Assembly: GCF_000499845.2 (NCBI RefSeq) | Contig: NC_023751.2 | Location: forward strand, 34,222,309 to 34,286,308 | DNA length: 64,000 nt | DNA from: Phaseolus vulgaris | Lineage: Eukaryota > Streptophyta > Magnoliopsida > Fabales > Fabaceae | Reading direction: 5' to 3' | Part shown: positions 62,100 through 64,000 of the stretch, in pieces | How positions within the stretch are numbered: the stretch's first letter is position 1 | How the letters are laid out: every line of letters begins with the position of its first letter | Notes under the pieces: model-generated | Seen by the model: only the letters and a program-made list of their open reading frames with translations | The model's database searches: none | Told to the model about the DNA's origin: nothing | Translations under genes and position numbers: made by a program

Positions 62100-64000
62100 C
62101 ATCTATTGTGATACCACATACATCCAACAAATATTAATCTCATCTAATACATATACATATACTTCCTACAAAAAATAATAACATTATTGATGAATTAACC
62201 AAACAGGTGAAGACTCATTGCTTGGTCATCTTCATGTCGCTTGAGCGCTACTAACTTCAAAGGAGAGATAATTGATTCAAACTTTCTTTCGATCGAGTGC
62301 CCTCTCGTCACCTAAGTGATCACCAATACTTGACTTCTTAAACAAACAAACAATTTATACAAAAATAATGAGAATCAGAATATTCACTACTTTAGCAATC
62401 ACTTATCACTTGAGTATTGAGGACTCCAAAGAAAAAATAATTATCTTGACATCTCTCTTGCTAAAGCCTTATGCCATAACTTAAGCTATATGTATTGTTG
62501 TTTGAATGACTAGATTAGTACTTAAGTGGCTATGTTGGTGCTTGAGTGAGATCTAATGATGCATGTGAGATTACTCTTCACTTGAACGACAATTCAGTGC
62601 TCAAATAAAATATGTAAAAAAACCAACAAATGAATAAATTATGATAAAAGAAAAACATCACTCAATATGCTAACATGTCTAAAATATTTTATAATTAAAT
62701 ACATAAATTTTTAATTTTTTTTATTATCTTATTTTTGACTTTTTAAGTTCGCTTGTTTTACCAAGTTTAATATTTATAAGATTAATAAATATTTGTTTGT
62801 TTTGATGTAAAAAATATAGTTATCTTTAAAAACTATTTTTTGTTGGTTGGAAAGCACCTTTTTAATGAAATGGATTAAAACTTTCTTAGTCTACATACAA
62901 CAAAATAATTTGATTAAATCTAATAAATATATTTTTCAGAATTCCAAAATTACATGTTTAAAATATAATGTCTTTCATGTTTTTTTAGAAACATCGAATT
63001 CAAACTGTATCTATAAGATCTTAATCTATTTTACCATTGACGTGTGGATATTTTTTTTTTCTTTATTACCTTTTTATTATCATTTTGCTGAGTTTGTTAT
63101 CTTAATTACCTCAATCGAATTGTCGGGTGTTAAATTATTTTTCAAAATTTTCTAAGTATTTATGATACAAAAGTAAAATTTAAATATTCTAGGTTAATGA
63201 AAAGTTATAAGTATTTTTAATTTCTATTAATATTTATAAAAAGAAATAGAAAATTAAAGTTCTTTAGCAGTATTTAAAATTAATAAATATTTGATTTACA
63301 CACATCAAGACCACTACTAATAAAAAAAATGATATATTCTTACAATAGTAAGAGACTAACACGAATTTTTTATATGGCTTTACTTATACGTTATTGATTT
63401 TTTTGAAAAAATTGTTTAAAATATTGAGATTATATATCAAAAAATGACACCTTCTGTTATCTATGAGGTTTTAAATTAATATTAATAGGTCCATTAACTA
63501 CTAATTTTAAATCCCATTAAACTCAATCATCTTAAAAAAATTCTTGAAATTTATAGTTTGGATTTGATTAGTGAAATTGGCAAGTTGAACAATAATAATT
63601 ATAATAATAATAATAATTATTATATATATTTATTAGGTTATAGTAGATGTGCCAAATAGATATCACGTGGTTTCTACAATTAAGTGGATTAATTAATTTA
63701 TAATGGTGCTGAAACGCAAACAACCCTGCGTTGAGGCATGTTCAAATTCTTATAGTAAAGAGAAAAAAGATGGTTCGCCATGTGAGGACTGTCTCCAATT
63801 TATAACCTAACTGTAGAATCAAGATCTGAATCACTCTCTTATTAAGGGTGTATACAAGGAGAACAAAAAATCATTAACTAATTTTATTTATTTATTTATA
63901 GTTAAAAAAAAGAATTAATTTAATTTTTTAGAGTATAAAAGTTTGTGTAAAAAGGCTCCAAGTAACAAAAAGAAAAATGATTTCAATACTTTCACATTTT
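62100..64000. other. AT-rich DNA to the window end
   Basis: Scattered CTTGAG words (62235-62600) suggest an old repeat. An AAT/ATT run is at about 63590-63640. The frame at 62847-63155 is low-complexity with no domain. Nothing else is recognised. Confidence 0.4.

Noticed and set aside
1..64000. CRISPR arrays, operons, bacterial-type signals
   Set aside because: The window is plant nuclear DNA with spliced genes; the repeats found are microsatellites, tandem repeats and transposons without regular unique spacers.

Overview
The window is nuclear DNA of a flowering plant. Four intron-bearing or plant-specific protein genes are separated by long AT-rich DNA full of decayed transposable elements. 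A legume, probably a bean relative (Phaseolus or Vigna type), is the best guess. It rests on the style of the small LTR (TRIM) elements, the repeat carrying plant-mobile-domain gene fragments, and the germin-like protein. This is inference from recognition, not from a search.

Layout. A plus-strand O-fucosyltransferase-like gene (2213-6019, nine exons, one GC-AG intron) lies tail to tail with a minus-strand MOB1 gene (7550-10400, seven exons). From 10.7 to 16.4 kb there is AT-rich DNA with palindromic MITE-like copies, a 220-bp tandem dimer and a TRIM element. An intact single-exon germin-like gene of the ABP19 type lies at 16428-17060 on the minus strand. From 21.99 to 27.04 kb there is a tandem array of three and a bit units. 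Each unit has a common leader with a 25-bp sub-repeat and broken MAIN-like/plant-mobile-domain gene fragments, and the whole is bounded by short inverted repeats. From 27 to 43.5 kb I see no credible intact gene. That stretch holds an LTR-like block, an 85-bp tandem array next to a broken Ty1-copia RT/RNase H fragment, TRIM copies, other dispersed repeats and TA microsatellites. An 18-coding-exon DENN-domain gene fills 44818-55001. The last 9 kb is AT-rich, with another palindromic element and a probable solo LTR.

The four intact genes do not form a pathway. They are, respectively, a Golgi-type glycosyltransferase, a Hippo/NDR-kinase co-activator, a secreted cupin and a membrane-traffic (Rab GEF-type) protein. 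Exon boundaries were derived by hand from splice sites and reading-frame continuity. In the three multi-exon genes all exon phases close to a whole number of codons (599, 216 and 812 codons including stop), which is strong internal support. The most unusual material is the plant-mobile-domain array at 22-27 kb, whose junctions record a traceable history of duplication, a shared nonsense change and microhomology deletions.
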